Assembly (NCBI RefSeq): GCF_007992175.1
Contig: NZ_BJZT01000007.1
Span: 1-64,000, forward strand
Reading direction: 5' to 3'
DNA length: 64,000 nucleotides
DNA from: Methylobacterium haplocladii
Lineage (GTDB): Bacteria > Pseudomonadota > Alphaproteobacteria > Rhizobiales > Beijerinckiaceae
Positions 20,766 through 31,484 of the stretch are shown one piece after another (position 1 is the stretch's first letter; each line of letters opens with the position of its first letter). The notes beneath the pieces are model-generated. The model was given only the letters and a program-made list of their open reading frames with translations, was not told the DNA's origin and did not search any database. The translations under genes were made by a program, and so were the position numbers.

Positions 20766-22316
20766 TCAATAATTGATCTGCAGCTGACCTCGAAAAATGT
20801 CGCCCTCGGCGCGGCCGAAGCGGCGTTCGTCGGCTTCGCGGCGGCGCATCTTGGCGTAGGCGATGGTCAGCTCGACCTGCTTGATCGGCTGGAATTCGAG
20901 GCCGACTTCGAGCTCGTCGGTCTCTAGCCGCGGCGTGTTGGTGCCGACCTTCCAGCCGCCGTCGTAATGCTGGGCGCGGATGTAGGGGTAGAACGGGCCC
21001 ACCGGCGAGTCGTCGACCTTGTACATCGCCTGGATGTAGCCGCCTTCGAGCCCCTTGCTCTGGATCGTCCGGGTGGCGACGTCGAATTCCGGTCCGACGC
21101 CCCAGTTCCATTCGGCCTGGATGCCGAAGGGCTGCGGGTACAGGATCGCGTGGAGGCCGAGGCGCGCATCCTCGAAATCCGTGGTGCCGATGGCGGTCGT
21201 CGTGCCGGCGCGGACCTCGGGCCGGAACCGGTTGTGATAGGCCGAGGCGCCGAGTTCGAGCACCTGGCCCTTGGCCCAGCCGCCGAGCCCGTCGAGTTCG
21301 AACGGCCAGGTCACCATGCCGGCGACCATCAGGCTGTCGTTCTGCTCCACCCGGTTGATGGTCTGGCCGTTGTAGATGCCGACGCCGAAGGCGCCGTAAT
21401 TGCCGAACAGCTTCTGGCCGCCCTTGGCGAGGCGGTCCCAGATCGCCTGGACGTGCCACGGCGTGTAATAGGCGGTGATGCCGATGTCGCGCTCGCCGGG
21501 GATCGCGCTGTTGATCGCGTCCGAGCGGTCGAGCGTCAGGCGGTTCTGCGAGGATTGCAGGTTCTCCCAGCCGTAGGGCACCTTCTGCTGGCCGAAGCGC
21601 AGCTTGGTCCGGCGCTCGTCGTCGAGGAAGACGTCGGCGAAGGCGTCGCGCAGCTGCGCGAAGTGCAGGCGCTGCTCGGAGCCGGCCTGATTGTTCACGC
21701 TGACCGCGAAATCGGGCTGCAGGTAGAGGAAGACGCGCTCGTGGATGTCGCCCTGGATGATCAGGCGCACCCGGCGGAAGGTGAAGTTGTTCTTGTCGGT
21801 GATGCCGCCGTCATGGACGGAGCGCAGGCGCGATAGGCCAGCCGGCGCGGAGCGGTCGCCGGCGATGAACTCGTTGCCGCGCAGCTGGGTGTAGCCGCGG
21901 ATCTGGATCCGCTCGAACCAGGTCTTTGGCCTGCCGTCCGGCTTGTCGACCAGCGGGTCGTAGTCCGGCGGCACGATCGCGGGCCACCAGGTCTCCGGGT
22001 CCTCGATGACGAAGGGGTGCTCGGCGGCGTGTTCGGCGGCGGTCTTTTGGTGTTTCGGCGGCGAAACCGCCGACACCACTGGCCGTCCGGCGGCCGGGAC
22101 GGTGCCGGCATCGGTGTTCCGGGCGGTCAGGACCATGCCCCGGGGCCCGCGACGCGGGGCGGCCGCCTGTCGCGTGTTGGCGGCCTGCGCGGCGACGAGC
22201 GCCTTCAGCTCGTTGATCTGCTTCTGCAGCTCCGCGACCGTCTGCGCCTGGGCGCCGGCGGACGGCAGCGTCAGGGCGCTCAGGCCCAGCGTCGCCGCAA
22301 AGATGTGCTGTTTCAT
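20766..22316 (-). CDS. outer-membrane porin, phosphate-selective OprO/OprP family
   Basis: A 516-residue protein with a signal peptide (1-24), a short coiled-coil segment (TVAELQKQINELKALVAAQ, about 26-45) that often serves for trimerisation or peptidoglycan contact, a Pro/Thr-rich linker, and a long beta-barrel domain (about 130-516) rich in alternating aromatic and charged residues, ending in the outer-membrane motif QLQINY with a terminal tyrosine. The pattern FTFRRVRLIIQGDIHERVFLY is typical of the OprO/OprP porin family. Substrate specificity cannot be told from the sequence. Confidence 0.88.
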   Translation of the reverse strand: MKQHIFAATLGLSALTLPSAGAQAQTVAELQKQINELKALVAAQAANTRQAAAPRRGPRGMVLTARNTDAGTVPAAGRPVVSAVSPPKHQKTAAEHAAEHPFVIEDPETWWPAIVPPDYDPLVDKPDGRPKTWFERIQIRGYTQLRGNEFIAGDRSAPAGLSRLRSVHDGGITDKNNFTFRRVRLIIQGDIHERVFLYLQPDFAVSVNNQAGSEQRLHFAQLRDAFADVFLDDERRTKLRFGQQKVPYGWENLQSSQNRLTLDRSDAINSAIPGERDIGITAYYTPWHVQAIWDRLAKGGQKLFGNYGAFGVGIYNGQTINRVEQNDSLMVAGMVTWPFELDGLGGWAKGQVLELGASAYHNRFRPEVRAGTTTAIGTTDFEDARLGLHAILYPQPFGIQAEWNWGVGPEFDVATRTIQSKGLEGGYIQAMYKVDDSPVGPFYPYIRAQHYDGGWKVGTNTPRLETDELEVGLEFQPIKQVELTIAYAKMRRREADERRFGRAEGDIFRGQLQINY

Positions 22317-22729
22317 CGCTCGGTCTTTCTTCGGCTAACCTTGGAACCTGCGCGACAGAGCAGGTGAATGCCGCGCCGCGTCTGATGCCGGCACCGAAGA
22401 TCGCGGTTGCAAGCATTCATGGCGGCCAACTAGCATTGCGGCCGGAACCGAGAAAGTGGACTCAGAGTTGTTCGGAGTGTGTGTCTCATCGAAACCATAG
22501 TGATTTTGATCGATATAGTGCGGAATCGATCTAAGTAATCGTATTCGATGTCGTAAGCTCGTCATAATGCTTTTGTGTAGGGATTATGACGTGCGGATAA
22601 CCGTGGAGGTCCGTGCCGGACGGGCGCCGAAGTGGCGGAGCTCGGCATCGCCTGGAGCCGTTGCCGGCGCGGGCGGCACAAACCTCCGGCTCCGGCGTTG
22701 TCGCGCGATCTCCGCCACGCGAGCCAGCC
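22317..22729. other. divergent intergenic region with low-GC segment
   Basis: This 413-base gap separates the divergent porin and hydrolase genes. The part at about 22480-22600 is clearly AT-richer than its surroundings, and it contains an exact 9-base inverted repeat (22560-22591, listed separately). No gene is supported. Confidence 0.5.
22560..22591. promoter_or_regulatory. inverted repeat CGTCATAAT...ATTATGACG
   Basis: An exact 9-base inverted repeat with a 14-base spacer in the AT-rich section between the divergent porin and hydrolase genes. It could be an operator for a dimeric regulator or a small stem-loop. No regulator is identified. Confidence 0.45.
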
Positions 22730-23740
22730 ATGCGCGAAACGCCGAACCGCCGATTCACCCGGTCAGCAGGACCCGCCGCCAAGGCGCTCGCCCTGTTGCC
22801 GCTGGCGGCCGCCGGCGCCTGGATCGCGGCGAGCCACCTCCGGCGGAACCGGCCGGCCCTGCCGCCGGCCCTGTCGGGCCGCCGACGCGTGTTGCGCACC
22901 AAGGCCGGCGCGGTGAGCTTCTACGCCTCCGACACGCGGGCCGGCGTGCCGCTTCTGCTGATCCACTCGGTCAACGCCGCCGCCAACGCCTACGAGGTCC
23001 GGCCGCTCTACGAGCATTATCGCACGCGCCGTCCGGTCTACGCCCTCGACCTGCCGGGCTTCGGCTTCTCGGAGCGCTCGGACCGGAGCTACACGCCGCG
23101 CCTGATGACCGATGCGATCCACGCCATCACGGCCGAGATCCGCAACCGGCACGGCGGCCCGGCGATCGACACCCTCGCCCTGTCGCTGCCGAGCGCCTAC
23201 CTCGCCCGTGCCGCGCTCGAGCGCCCCTCCGACTATGCCAGCCTCGCGATGATCAGCCCGCCGGGCTTCGACGACCGGCTCTCGGGCTTCGGGCCGGACG
23301 GCTGCGACCGCCGAAAGCCGCTGGCGCGCGAGATCGTCGGCTTCCCGCTCTGGGGGCGCCCGCTCTTCGACGCCCTCGTGAGCCGGCCGAGCATGCGCTA
23401 CTTCCTGGAGCGGACCTGGGGCTCGAAGGATATCGACGAGGGCCTGCTCGAATACGACCAGCTCTCCGTGCGCCAGCCCGGCGCCGAATACGCACCGTTC
23501 TCGTTCCTGTCCGGCTATCTGTTCCCCACCGACGTCACCCGGCTCTACGAAAAACTGCGGCTGCCGGTCTGGATGCTGCGCGGGGCGCGCGGCGACTTCG
23601 TCGATTACGACCGGATCGGCGAGGCGGTGGCCCGGCCGAACTGGACGGTGCGGCGGCTCCCCACCGGCGCCTTCCCGCACTTCGAAGACGGGAAAGCGGT
23701 TTTCCAACTCTACGATGATTTCCTGCGCCGGATCGGCTGA
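22730..23740 (+). CDS. alpha/beta-hydrolase with unusual nucleophile elbow
   Basis: A 336-residue alpha/beta-hydrolase fold protein with one N-terminal hydrophobic segment (about 17-34), probably a membrane anchor. The oxyanion region PLLLIHSVNAAANAYEVRPL (74-93), YALDLPGFGFSERSD (104-118) and a late histidine in GAFPHFEDG fit the family. The nucleophile elbow reads LALSLPSAYLA, with Ser152 in A-L-S-L-P in place of the usual G-x-S-x-G. The cap region is of normal length. Substrate unknown. ATG 22730 is chosen because it directly precedes the hydrophobic anchor. Confidence 0.85.
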   Translation: MRETPNRRFTRSAGPAAKALALLPLAAAGAWIAASHLRRNRPALPPALSGRRRVLRTKAGAVSFYASDTRAGVPLLLIHSVNAAANAYEVRPLYEHYRTRRPVYALDLPGFGFSERSDRSYTPRLMTDAIHAITAEIRNRHGGPAIDTLALSLPSAYLARAALERPSDYASLAMISPPGFDDRLSGFGPDGCDRRKPLAREIVGFPLWGRPLFDALVSRPSMRYFLERTWGSKDIDEGLLEYDQLSVRQPGAEYAPFSFLSGYLFPTDVTRLYEKLRLPVWMLRGARGDFVDYDRIGEAVARPNWTVRRLPTGAFPHFEDGKAVFQLYDDFLRRIG

Positions 23741-23876
23741 GCTCCGGCGGTCGCGCAACCTATGGGGCGCTGTATTCCTGCACCGCCCGAGCGAATTCCG
23801 GAGGTGGTGACTTGCTGGCGCTCGGTTGTCTCATGATGATCGAACGCGAATCGCTTCATGCGGGCAGGATGCGATC

Positions 23877-25664
<1,788 letters not shown>

Positions 25665-25679
25665 GCGCAACGCGGCGCC

Positions 25680-26912
25680 TTACGCCTTCGGGATCTCGGC
25701 TGCGATCAACTCGGGCAGGGGCGGCAGCCGCGAGAGCCGGATCGCGATCAGGAGGGCCAGAACGTAGAGCCCCCCGAAGAAGCCGGCCACGCCCGGCCAG
25801 CCGGCATGGGCGAAGAACCAGCCCCCCGTGGTGCCGAGCACGGAGGAGCCGAGATAGTACAGGCACAGGTAGATCGAGGAGGCCTGGGCGCGGTCGGTCA
25901 TGGCGCGCCGGCCGATCCAGCTCGACGCCACCGAATGCGCGCCGAAGAAGCTGATCGTGATGACGACGATGCCGGCGATGATCGCGATCAGATTGTCGGA
26001 CAGCGTCAGCCCGATGCCGCCGAGGCCGAGCAGGATCGCGAGCCACAGCACCTTGCGCCGCCCGAGCCGGCTCGCGATCTCGCCGGTGATCGCCGAACTC
26101 GCCGTGCCGGCGAGGTAGACCACGAAGATCGCGCCGATGGCGGTCTGGCTCAGCGAGAACGGCGGTTCGAGCAGGCGGAAGCCGACGTAGTTGTAGACGC
26201 AGACGAACCCGCCCATCAGCAGGAAGGACTCGGCGAACAGCCAGGGCAGCCCGGCATCGTTGAAATGATGCCCGAAGCTTGCCGGCACCTCGCGCCAGCG
26301 CATCCGGTGCGCTTTGAAGTGTCGCGAGGCGGGCAGGGCAAACTGGAAGGCGACGGCCGCCAGGAGCGCCAGCACGCCGATCAGCCCCAGTCCCAGCCGC
26401 CAAGAGGCGTGGTCGGCGATGATGCCGGCCAAGAGCCGTCCGACCATGCCGCCGAGCGCGTTGCCGCCGATCAGGAGGCCCATGGACAGGCCGATGGCGC
26501 GGCCATGCATCTCCTCGCCGAGATAGGCCATGGCCACCGCCGGCAGCCCGCTCGCGGCAATGCCCGTCAGCGCGCGCAGCAGCAGGAAGCCGTGCCAGCT
26601 CGGCATCATCACGGCGGCGATGGTGAGGAGGGCGGAGGCGAACAGCGAGACCGCCATCACCGGCTTGCGGCCGATGACCTCGGAGAGGGGGCTGACGATC
26701 AGCAGGGAAACCGCCAGCGTCGCACAGGGCAGCGACAGGGCGAGGCTGCTCTCGGCCGGCGAGACGTGGAAGGCGTCGGCAAAGACCGGCATCAGCGGTT
26801 GCACGCCGTAGAGTACGGCGAAGGTCGAAAACCCGGCGGCGAAGAGGGCCAGGGTGGTGCGGCGGAAGTCCGGCGTCCCGGCCTCGATCAACCGGTGGGG
26901 CGCCTCGTCCAT
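25680..26912 (-). CDS. MFS transporter (drug/proton antiporter-like)
   Basis: A 410-residue protein with 12 predicted transmembrane helices. The first loop after helix 2 carries SEVIGRKPVM (the MFS DxxGRR/K motif variant) and helix 4 has LLRALTGIAASGLPAVAMAYL; helix 5 contains GLLIGGNALGGMVGRLLAGI, similar to the antiporter motif C of drug exporters. It therefore most resembles exporters of the YnfM-like or multidrug group; substrate unknown. The start ATG at 26912 is the first Met before the hydrophobic region. Convergent with the histidine kinase gene. Confidence 0.88.
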   Translation of the reverse strand: MDEAPHRLIEAGTPDFRRTTLALFAAGFSTFAVLYGVQPLMPVFADAFHVSPAESSLALSLPCATLAVSLLIVSPLSEVIGRKPVMAVSLFASALLTIAAVMMPSWHGFLLLRALTGIAASGLPAVAMAYLGEEMHGRAIGLSMGLLIGGNALGGMVGRLLAGIIADHASWRLGLGLIGVLALLAAVAFQFALPASRHFKAHRMRWREVPASFGHHFNDAGLPWLFAESFLLMGGFVCVYNYVGFRLLEPPFSLSQTAIGAIFVVYLAGTASSAITGEIASRLGRRKVLWLAILLGLGGIGLTLSDNLIAIIAGIVVITISFFGAHSVASSWIGRRAMTDRAQASSIYLCLYYLGSSVLGTTGGWFFAHAGWPGVAGFFGGLYVLALLIAIRLSRLPPLPELIAAEIPKA

Positions 26913-26949
26913 CGTTTTCGGCCGTCCTGTTCCTGTCGCGGCGGCGAGG

Positions 26950-27094
26950 ATCCCCCACCAATACCCCCTCGTCCCAAGGTGCCCGCGTGAGCGGGTCTCG
27001 AAGGAGGGCCCCAGACATCGCAGGGCTGGCTGGAGCCCTCCCTCGAGGCCTCCGCTTCGCTCCGGCACCTCGGGATGCGGGGTGTTGGTGGGAT
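26950..27094. repeat. palindromic intergenic repeat, family C
   Basis: A 145-base inverted repeat with ends ATCCCCCACCAATACCCC and GGGGTGTTGGTGGGAT and inner parts GGTGCCCGCG / CCGGCACC. Related elements are at 50829-50955 and 57795-57899; all contain a TGCCCGCG...CCTCGAAGG-type core. Confidence 0.8.
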
Positions 27095-27207
27095 AGGTCT
27101 TCCGGCGTTGCGGGCGCCTACCGCTAAACTGGCCTCTCATATCCGCACGATCAGGGGAGCGCGCACAAGGCGGACCCGCCATTGCCGCATGCCCCCTCAA
27201 ACGAGAC

Positions 27208-27227
27208 CGGCCCGCATCTCTGCGGGC
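27208..27227 (-). terminator. hairpin downstream of the OmpA-family gene
   Basis: Perfect 8-base-pair stem GGCCCGCA / TGCGGGCC with a TCTC loop, 14 bases after the stop codon on the minus strand and followed there by a short pyrimidine/T-containing stretch. Likely transcription terminator. Confidence 0.6.
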
Positions 27228-27241
27228 CGACGATCGTTCGT

Positions 27242-29572
27242 TCAGCGCGGCGGTGCCGGCGGCGGCGGTGCCTGCTGATCCGCCTGTTGCTGGAGCAGCG
27301 GCGTGATCCGGCGGACGGTGACGCGGCGGTTCTCGCGGTTGGCGTCCTGGGTGTTCACCTTCAGGTACTGCTCGCCGTAGCCCTGGGTGGTCAGGTTCTC
27401 GGGCGGCACCTGGAAGGATTGCGTCAGGATCGTCGCCACCGACTGAGCGCGGCGGTCGGAGAGCGAGAGATTGTCGACGTCGGCGCCCACCGCATCGGTA
27501 TAGCCCTCGATCAGGAACACCTCCTGCGGGTTGGCCTGGACCGTCTGGTTGATCGCGTCGGCGATGTTCTTGAGCTGCCGCCCCTGTTCCGGCGTCACCG
27601 TGAACGATCCCGAATCGAAGGTGATCGTATTGATGTCGACGCTCGGCATGCGGGCGCGCAGCTGCGGGCTGTAGCGCACCTGATCGAGCGTGTAGCGGCG
27701 GTCGATCGCCATCACTGGCGGGGCCGAGAGAGCCCCGTACACGGCGCGGGCATCGGCCCGCTCGTAATCGACGACATAGCGGTCGCGCGGGATGCGGATG
27801 TCCGGTGGGGGCAGGTCGACCACGTCGTCGTAGATCGGGCGCGGGCCGCCGGGGCCGTAGCTGTTGTTGATCAGGATGACCTCGCGGCCGTCGCGGAAGC
27901 GGCGCGAGCGGCGCACGAGCCGACCGTCGTCGTCGACGATGGTGATGATCTGTTCGCCGCCCGGACGGTCGACATAGCTGTAGGTTTCGCTGCCGCGACG
28001 CTCGCTGCGATAGCCGCGCCGGTCGAGATCGCGGAAGCGCTCGTTCTCGTCGTGGCGGATGTAGTAGTTGTCGCGGTCGCGCACGATGATGCGGCCGGGC
28101 TCGCGATAGTAGCTGCGCCCGTCGACTTCGTATTCGCGGCGGTCACGCCGAACCCGGTCGTAATCGCGGATGTCGTCGTCCTCGCGGCTGTCGCGGAAGC
28201 CTCCGGGGATGTAGCCGGGGCGTCCGGGTGCGTTGAAATTGTCGCGCGGGCCGCCGCCACGACGATCGTAGCCGTCGCGGCGATCGTCGTCGTTGCGGCC
28301 GTCGCGCCGGTCGCCATCGCGTCGGTCGCTGTCGCTGCGGCCATCCCGGCGATCGTTGTCGAGGCCGGGACCGCGGCGGTCCCCGTCACGACCGGCTGCG
28401 CCCGGTTGCTGCCCCGGCTGGAGCTGGTTCTGCTGCAGCGTGTTCGGCTGCTGGCCCGGCGGCACCTGCCCCGGCTGAGCCGGATTGGGCTGGACTTGCC
28501 CGGGACCGGGCTGGCCCGGCTGCCGCCGCTGGTTCGGATCCTGGCCCGGCGCTGCGCCCAGCTCGCCTCCAGGCGCAACACCCGGCTGACCGGGCGCGGT
28601 ACCCGGCTGTACGGTGTTGGGCTGCTGGCCCGGCGGCGTGAACGGACGGCCCGGCACGCCGGGACGCTGGTTCGGGGCGGCATTCGGAGCCGCGCCCGGC
28701 GGCGTGCCCGGTGGCGTCGCCGCGTTCGGTTGGGCCGGCTGCTGGCGGTTCTGCGGCGCAGGCGCCTGCGGATCGGCCGGACGGCCGGGCTGTGTCGTCG
28801 TCGGAGGAGCGGCGGCCGGGGGCGTCGGTGCGTCCGGGGCACGGCGCTGGGCGGGCGTGGGAGCCGTCTGCGGCTGTGCGGCAGGCGGCGTCGCCGGCGC
28901 GGTCGGGCGCGTCGGTGCGGTCCGCGTCGGCTCCTCGCTCGACGGAGGGGTCGGCCGCGTCGGCTGGGCGGGTGCGGTGGGACGCTCGGGCGCCTCGCGC
29001 CCTGCGGGGGCCTGACGCGGCTCGGGCCGCTCGCGCGCAGCCGGCGGTGTCGTCGGCTCGGGACGTTCGCGAGCGGCAGGCGCCTGACGGGGTTCCGGAC
29101 GCTCGCGCGCCGCTGGTGGCGTTGCCGGCTCCGGGCGTTCGCGGGCAGCCGGTGCCTGACGGGGTTCGGGGCGCTCACGCGCGGCCGGCGGCTCCGGCCG
29201 TTCACGGGCGGCGGGTGCCTGACGCGGCTCGGGGCGCTCGCGTGCCGCAGGTGCCTCGGGACGTTCGCGAACGGCCGGGGCCTCCGGCCGTTCACGGGCG
29301 GCAGGCGCCTGACGCGGCTCGGGTCGCTCGCGGGCCGCCGGGGCTTCCGGACGCTCGCGCGCCGCCGGCCCGCCACCGCCGCGCTCCGGACCACCGCCGC
29401 CACCACGCGGGCCGCCGCCGCCGCCGCGTCCGGCCGGGCCATCCTCACCGAGCTGTGCCAGTTCCATCCGGGCGGATGGAGCTTCGCCGGCGGAGCGTGC
29501 CCAGGACGGCGCGTTCAGAATCAGCGCCGGCAGAATCGTGCCGGTCAGAAGCAGCGAGCGGGTCATCCGCAT
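27242..29572 (-). CDS. OmpA-family protein with Pro/Arg/Glu tandem repeats
   Basis: A 776-residue exported protein. After a signal peptide (1-26) comes a Gly-rich stretch (about 50-68), then many tandem copies of the 12-residue unit AARERPEPRQAP and its shorter form (about 69-190), a Pro/Gln/Ala-rich part (to about 390), a charged Asp/Arg repeat zone of the DRRDGDRRDG type, and finally a globular OmpA-like peptidoglycan-binding domain (about 655-770; EGYTDAVGADVDNLSLSDRR, TQGYGEQYLKVNTQDANREN RRV). The disordered middle could span the periplasm. No beta-barrel is evident, so it is probably periplasmic or lipid-independent cell-wall-linked. Repeat number may vary between strains. Confidence 0.88.
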   Translation of the reverse strand: MRMTRSLLLTGTILPALILNAPSWARSAGEAPSARMELAQLGEDGPAGRGGGGGPRGGGGGPERGGGGPAARERPEAPAARERPEPRQAPAARERPEAPAVRERPEAPAARERPEPRQAPAARERPEPPAARERPEPRQAPAARERPEPATPPAARERPEPRQAPAARERPEPTTPPAARERPEPRQAPAGREAPERPTAPAQPTRPTPPSSEEPTRTAPTRPTAPATPPAAQPQTAPTPAQRRAPDAPTPPAAAPPTTTQPGRPADPQAPAPQNRQQPAQPNAATPPGTPPGAAPNAAPNQRPGVPGRPFTPPGQQPNTVQPGTAPGQPGVAPGGELGAAPGQDPNQRRQPGQPGPGQVQPNPAQPGQVPPGQQPNTLQQNQLQPGQQPGAAGRDGDRRGPGLDNDRRDGRSDSDRRDGDRRDGRNDDDRRDGYDRRGGGPRDNFNAPGRPGYIPGGFRDSREDDDIRDYDRVRRDRREYEVDGRSYYREPGRIIVRDRDNYYIRHDENERFRDLDRRGYRSERRGSETYSYVDRPGGEQIITIVDDDGRLVRRSRRFRDGREVILINNSYGPGGPRPIYDDVVDLPPPDIRIPRDRYVVDYERADARAVYGALSAPPVMAIDRRYTLDQVRYSPQLRARMPSVDINTITFDSGSFTVTPEQGRQLKNIADAINQTVQANPQEVFLIEGYTDAVGADVDNLSLSDRRAQSVATILTQSFQVPPENLTTQGYGEQYLKVNTQDANRENRRVTVRRITPLLQQQADQQAPPPPAPPR
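28980..29370 (-). repeat. in-gene tandem repeat coding for AARERPEPRQAP
   Basis: Roughly ten imperfect 24- and 36-base units within the OmpA-family gene, seen as recurring GGCTCCGGCCGTTC / GACGCGGCTCGGG sequence on the plus strand. Units differ at synonymous sites, so the array is old enough to have diverged while conserving the protein pattern. Confidence 0.8.
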
Positions 29573-29790
29573 TCAGTCACCTTCGTCCAAAGCCGTCGAA
29601 ACCCGATCGGGGCTTCCGAACGGTGTCCGTGCGATATGGTTCCGAATTCGAAGGCGTCAAATCGCGGGAGGCCTCGGCCCGATGCGGGTGAGCCGGATCG
29701 CGAGCCGAAGACATGTCGTCGTTTTAGGGGCTTGGCTCCGCGTCGGCGGGTGCGGCCGGGCGTGTCCGATTAAGGCCATGCGACCGGCCC

Positions 29791-30795
29791 TCAAGGCGCG
29801 CCGGTGCGGGCCGGGACCGGAATCATCGACGGCTCGATCACCCGGACGTTCGTGCGGTCCTGGTTCGCCTTGGCCACGGCGAGTGCGGCATCGACCGGGC
29901 CGGCCGTGCCAGTGGCCGCGACGTCGGGTCCGGTGCGGCTGGCTGCGTCGGCCGCGAGTTCGGCGGCGGTCTTGTCGGCCCGGCCGACCAGGGTCAGACG
30001 CACCTTCGGCGGCCGCGACAGGCGTTCCGCCTGCATCGGCGTCACGAAGATGTCGCCCTTGTGCCGGACCAGCATGCTCTCGGCCTTGGCGAGCGACTGC
30101 GCCCAACTCTGGCCCTCGCGCTTGCAGGAGCAGTTCGGCTCGAAGCTCGTGCGGAACTTGAAGGCGGTCTTCAGCGCCGCGTAGGCGCGGCTGCCCTTGA
30201 TGGTGGCCGCCGAGCGCAGGCCCTCGTCGCTGTTCGGCATCGAATAGGCGACGGCCTCGGTGCCCGGGCACAGCGCCTGGCACATCTCGTCCGCCCCGCT
30301 GCGCCCGTCCGGCAGGTTGTTCATCGGGAAATACGAGCCGTCGCAGGTCTTGACGCAGATCACCTTGGCGCCGCCGCGCGCCGTCTGCGAGACCGGATCG
30401 CCGTCGACCGGCATGTTCGGATCGGTGCACGCGGTGCCGATCGCCGCCATGAGCTGACGCCGGCGCGCCGCGACGACCTCGCCGTTCTGCGCGCCGTAGC
30501 CGGCATTGAGCGCGCGGATGCGCTGCTCGACGGCGCCGCATTGGGGTGGGCGCGTGTCGAAGAACAGGAACTTGCCGCCCTCGCAGTTGAGGGAGCGGAA
30601 ATAGGATTCGAGCCGGCCGATCTCGCTCTGCAGGGCGCGTTGCGTGGCGCCGTTGTCGTTCAAGCTCGCGAGTTCGGCCTTGTAGCGCTGGCAGGCGAAG
30701 GGGTTCGCGGAAGCCGGCAGGGCCGCGCCGAGGGCGAGCACGCCCAGCGCTACGGCGGCGACGCGTCGGCGAAAAATCGGGGCGATCAGCGGCAT
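29791..30795 (-). CDS. DUF2865 domain-containing exported protein
   Basis: A 334-residue protein with a signal peptide (1-30, LGALALGAALPASA-type). Residues about 31-245 match the DUF2865 pattern of Hyphomicrobiales: a conserved start with CQRYKAELASL, a helical part, then VICVKTCDGSYFPMNN and a cysteine-rich section (ADEMCQALCPGTEAVAYSM, NCSCKREG). The six or more cysteines suggest disulfides and a periplasmic or surface location. The C-terminal 60 residues are Ala-rich. Function unknown in the family. Start chosen at MPLIAPIFRRR. Confidence 0.85.
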   Translation of the reverse strand: MPLIAPIFRRRVAAVALGVLALGAALPASANPFACQRYKAELASLNDNGATQRALQSEIGRLESYFRSLNCEGGKFLFFDTRPPQCGAVEQRIRALNAGYGAQNGEVVAARRRQLMAAIGTACTDPNMPVDGDPVSQTARGGAKVICVKTCDGSYFPMNNLPDGRSGADEMCQALCPGTEAVAYSMPNSDEGLRSAATIKGSRAYAALKTAFKFRTSFEPNCSCKREGQSWAQSLAKAESMLVRHKGDIFVTPMQAERLSRPPKVRLTLVGRADKTAAELAADAASRTGPDVAATGTAGPVDAALAVAKANQDRTNVRVIEPSMIPVPARTGAP

Positions 30796-30947
30796 GGTGA
30801 GAACGCGATGCGTGTCACGGGAGGGCGATGTCCGGCTCTTGGGAATCGGGGCGCGGCCGTGTCGACTGCCGGACAGGATAGACCCCCTCGCGCGGCGGCG
30901 ACAGACACACCACATCCGTGCGGCCGAGTTTGGAGGGGAATGGTGCG

Positions 30948-31478
30948 ATGATGTGGCGAACGGGCACCATGCGGTGCGGACTGGCCCTGCTCGGGGCGCT
31001 GGCTCTGGCGGGCGCGACGGTACCGGCGCGAGCGGAAGACCCCGACCGGATCTTCGACAAGTCGACGGTCTGGCGGCCGCTGACGCCGAACGACAAGCTC
31101 GTCGTCTACGGCATCGACGACCCGGTCGTGAGCGGCGTCGCCTGCTGGTACACGCAGCCGGAGAAGGGCGGGATCAAGGGCACGCTCGGGCTGGCCGAGG
31201 ACGTCTCCGACATCTCGCTCGCCTGTCGGCAGACCGGGCCGGTGGTGTTCAAGGAGAAGTTCAAACAGGGCGAGGTGGTGTTCAGCGAGCGCCGCTCGCT
31301 GATCTTCAAGTCGATGCAGATCGTGCGCGGCTGCGACGCGAAGCGCAACACGCTGATCTACATGGTCTATTCGGACCGGGTGATCCAGGGCTCGCCGAAG
31401 AACTCGACCTCGGCGGTGCCGCTGATGCCGTGGGGGACGGAGCCGTCGCAGAAGTGCGGGGATTTTGCGAAGGGGTAA
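30948..31478 (+). CDS. CreA family protein
   Basis: A 176-residue protein of the CreA family: signal peptide (about 1-28, ending VPARAE), then the typical KLVVYGIDDPVVSGVACWYT and DISLACRQTGPV motifs and the late VRGCDAKRNTLIYMVYSDRV. Four cysteines are conserved. The family is widespread and periplasmic, named after the cre locus of E. coli, but its molecular role is unknown. The ATG at 30948 follows GGAGGGG by nine bases. It is a single gene, convergent with the yoeB gene six bases away. Confidence 0.92.
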   Translation: MMWRTGTMRCGLALLGALALAGATVPARAEDPDRIFDKSTVWRPLTPNDKLVVYGIDDPVVSGVACWYTQPEKGGIKGTLGLAEDVSDISLACRQTGPVVFKEKFKQGEVVFSERRSLIFKSMQIVRGCDAKRNTLIYMVYSDRVIQGSPKNSTSAVPLMPWGTEPSQKCGDFAKG

Positions 31479-31484
31479 CGCGCA

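Larger units (their letters stand above)
26913..27241. other. intergenic region with repeat and terminator
   Basis: This 329-base gap between the MFS and OmpA-family genes holds the family-C palindromic repeat (26950-27094) and the hairpin at 27208-27227. No gene is supported. Confidence 0.5.

Noticed and set aside
28980-29370. Tandem repeat considered as a CRISPR array
   Set aside because: The units are contiguous with no unique spacers and keep one reading frame within the OmpA-family gene.
27182-29773. 863-codon open frame on the plus strand across the OmpA-family gene
   Set aside because: Low-complexity Arg/Ala/Val sequence produced by reading the repeat region on the wrong strand; the minus strand has a signal peptide and OmpA domain.
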